Position numbers and translations under genes: made by a program. The notes under the pieces were generated by a model. The model was not told where the DNA came from. It did not search any database and saw only the letters and a program-made list of their open reading frames with translations. DNA of 47,826 nt from Candidatus Parcubacteria bacterium. Lineage in GTDB: Bacteria > Patescibacteriota > Patescibacteriia > Patescibacteriales > UBA12075. This document shows positions 47,404 to 47,826 of this stretch, in pieces. Numbering within the stretch: position 1 is the stretch's first letter; each line of letters opens with the position of its first letter. The DNA is taken from NCBI GenBank assembly GCA_023142915.1, contig JAGLIO010000063.1, forward strand, positions 1-47,826. Reading direction: 5' to 3'.

Positions 47404-47602
47404 TATGCTTTAATCCCAAATAAATCATCAGAATTTACAACTCCAGCCGTACCAAGAACGCCCTAACTTTCCCCAAATTTTTTACACACAGTCCGACACA
47501 CAAGTTATAGCCGGCGCTACCATTGACCTAGCAATAAGCATTTGTGAATTTTTTCTGCTCTAAAAAACGCCTTCAACAATTTAATATATCCAAGGTCCTA
47601 CC

Positions 47603-47826
47603 TTAATTACAGCAATAAATTCTTGCTTGTTCACAACGTGTTGAATCTGCACATGAGCCAGCAGAACATCCTTGTCTTTGATAGCCAGCCGAAAAAGTAT
47701 TTATGGGACATATTACTTGCGTGGAAACGGCCCAAGCCACACAACTGCTCCAAGCTGTCCAACTACAAATAGTATGGGCTCCTGTAAGACCGTCCCCCGA
47801 TTCATTCACCTTATTAACCAGCTCAT
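47603..47826 (-). CDS. C-terminal fragment of a Cys-rich secreted protein, cut by the window edge
   Basis: Frame stays open upstream of the listed start to the window end (ELVNKVNESGDGLTGAHTICSWTAWSSCVAW...); ends RIYCCN-stop. Confidence 0.6.
   Translation of the reverse strand, partial: ELVNKVNESGDGLTGAHTICSWTAWSSCVAWAVSTQVICPINTFSAGYQRQGCSAGSCADSTRCEQARIYCCN

Noticed and set aside
47404-47602. Possible pseudogene fragment between the CAP gene and the window-edge gene
   Set aside because: Only short Cys/Trp-containing pieces interrupted by stops; too weak to call.

Overview
This 47.8 kb, AT-rich window has the look of a small-genome bacterium, and the gene styles suggest Patescibacteria/CPR. 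That taxon is an inference. Almost every gene is on the minus strand; the one convincing plus-strand gene is a class II-type Fic protein at 32062. The layout is: (1) rplJ-rplL with a recognisable L10 leader, then a MacB-like permease, an IscU/NifU scaffold and an L,D-transpeptidase. (2) About 24 kb of secreted and surface proteins (4.3-28.3 kb): a SipW-like signal peptidase, four TasA/CalY-like (SipW-type) candidate substrates, lamin-tail-domain proteins, MopE-type Cys/Asp repeat proteins, a VWA/SdrD-B protein, FN3+DUF11 proteins ending in LAETG-TM, and a pair of novel secreted paralogs. (3) A Fic gene between two large polytopic membrane proteins. (4) A polysaccharide locus with GT2/GT4 enzymes, a NodB-like deacetylase, a radical SAM/SPASM protein and a flippase. 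(5) mnmA and a CAP-domain protein. The most unusual signal is a dispersed 28-bp palindrome, GTAGAGACGCGCCGCGGCGCGTCTCTAC, with seven copies. Four lie inside genes, in frame, encoding VETRRGAS/VETHCNAS; one supplies a stop codon; one abuts a start codon; one has a different but still self-complementary core and sits in phase with a 12-bp tandem array. Other points of interest are a GIY-YIG gene bracketed by long inverted repeats, two paralogous coiled-coil genes with perfect consensus promoters placed for leaderless transcription, a possible transglycosylase-like domain inside a 1219-aa surface protein, and possible structured leaders upstream of surface genes. All calls come from reading the sequence; no searches or folding were run.
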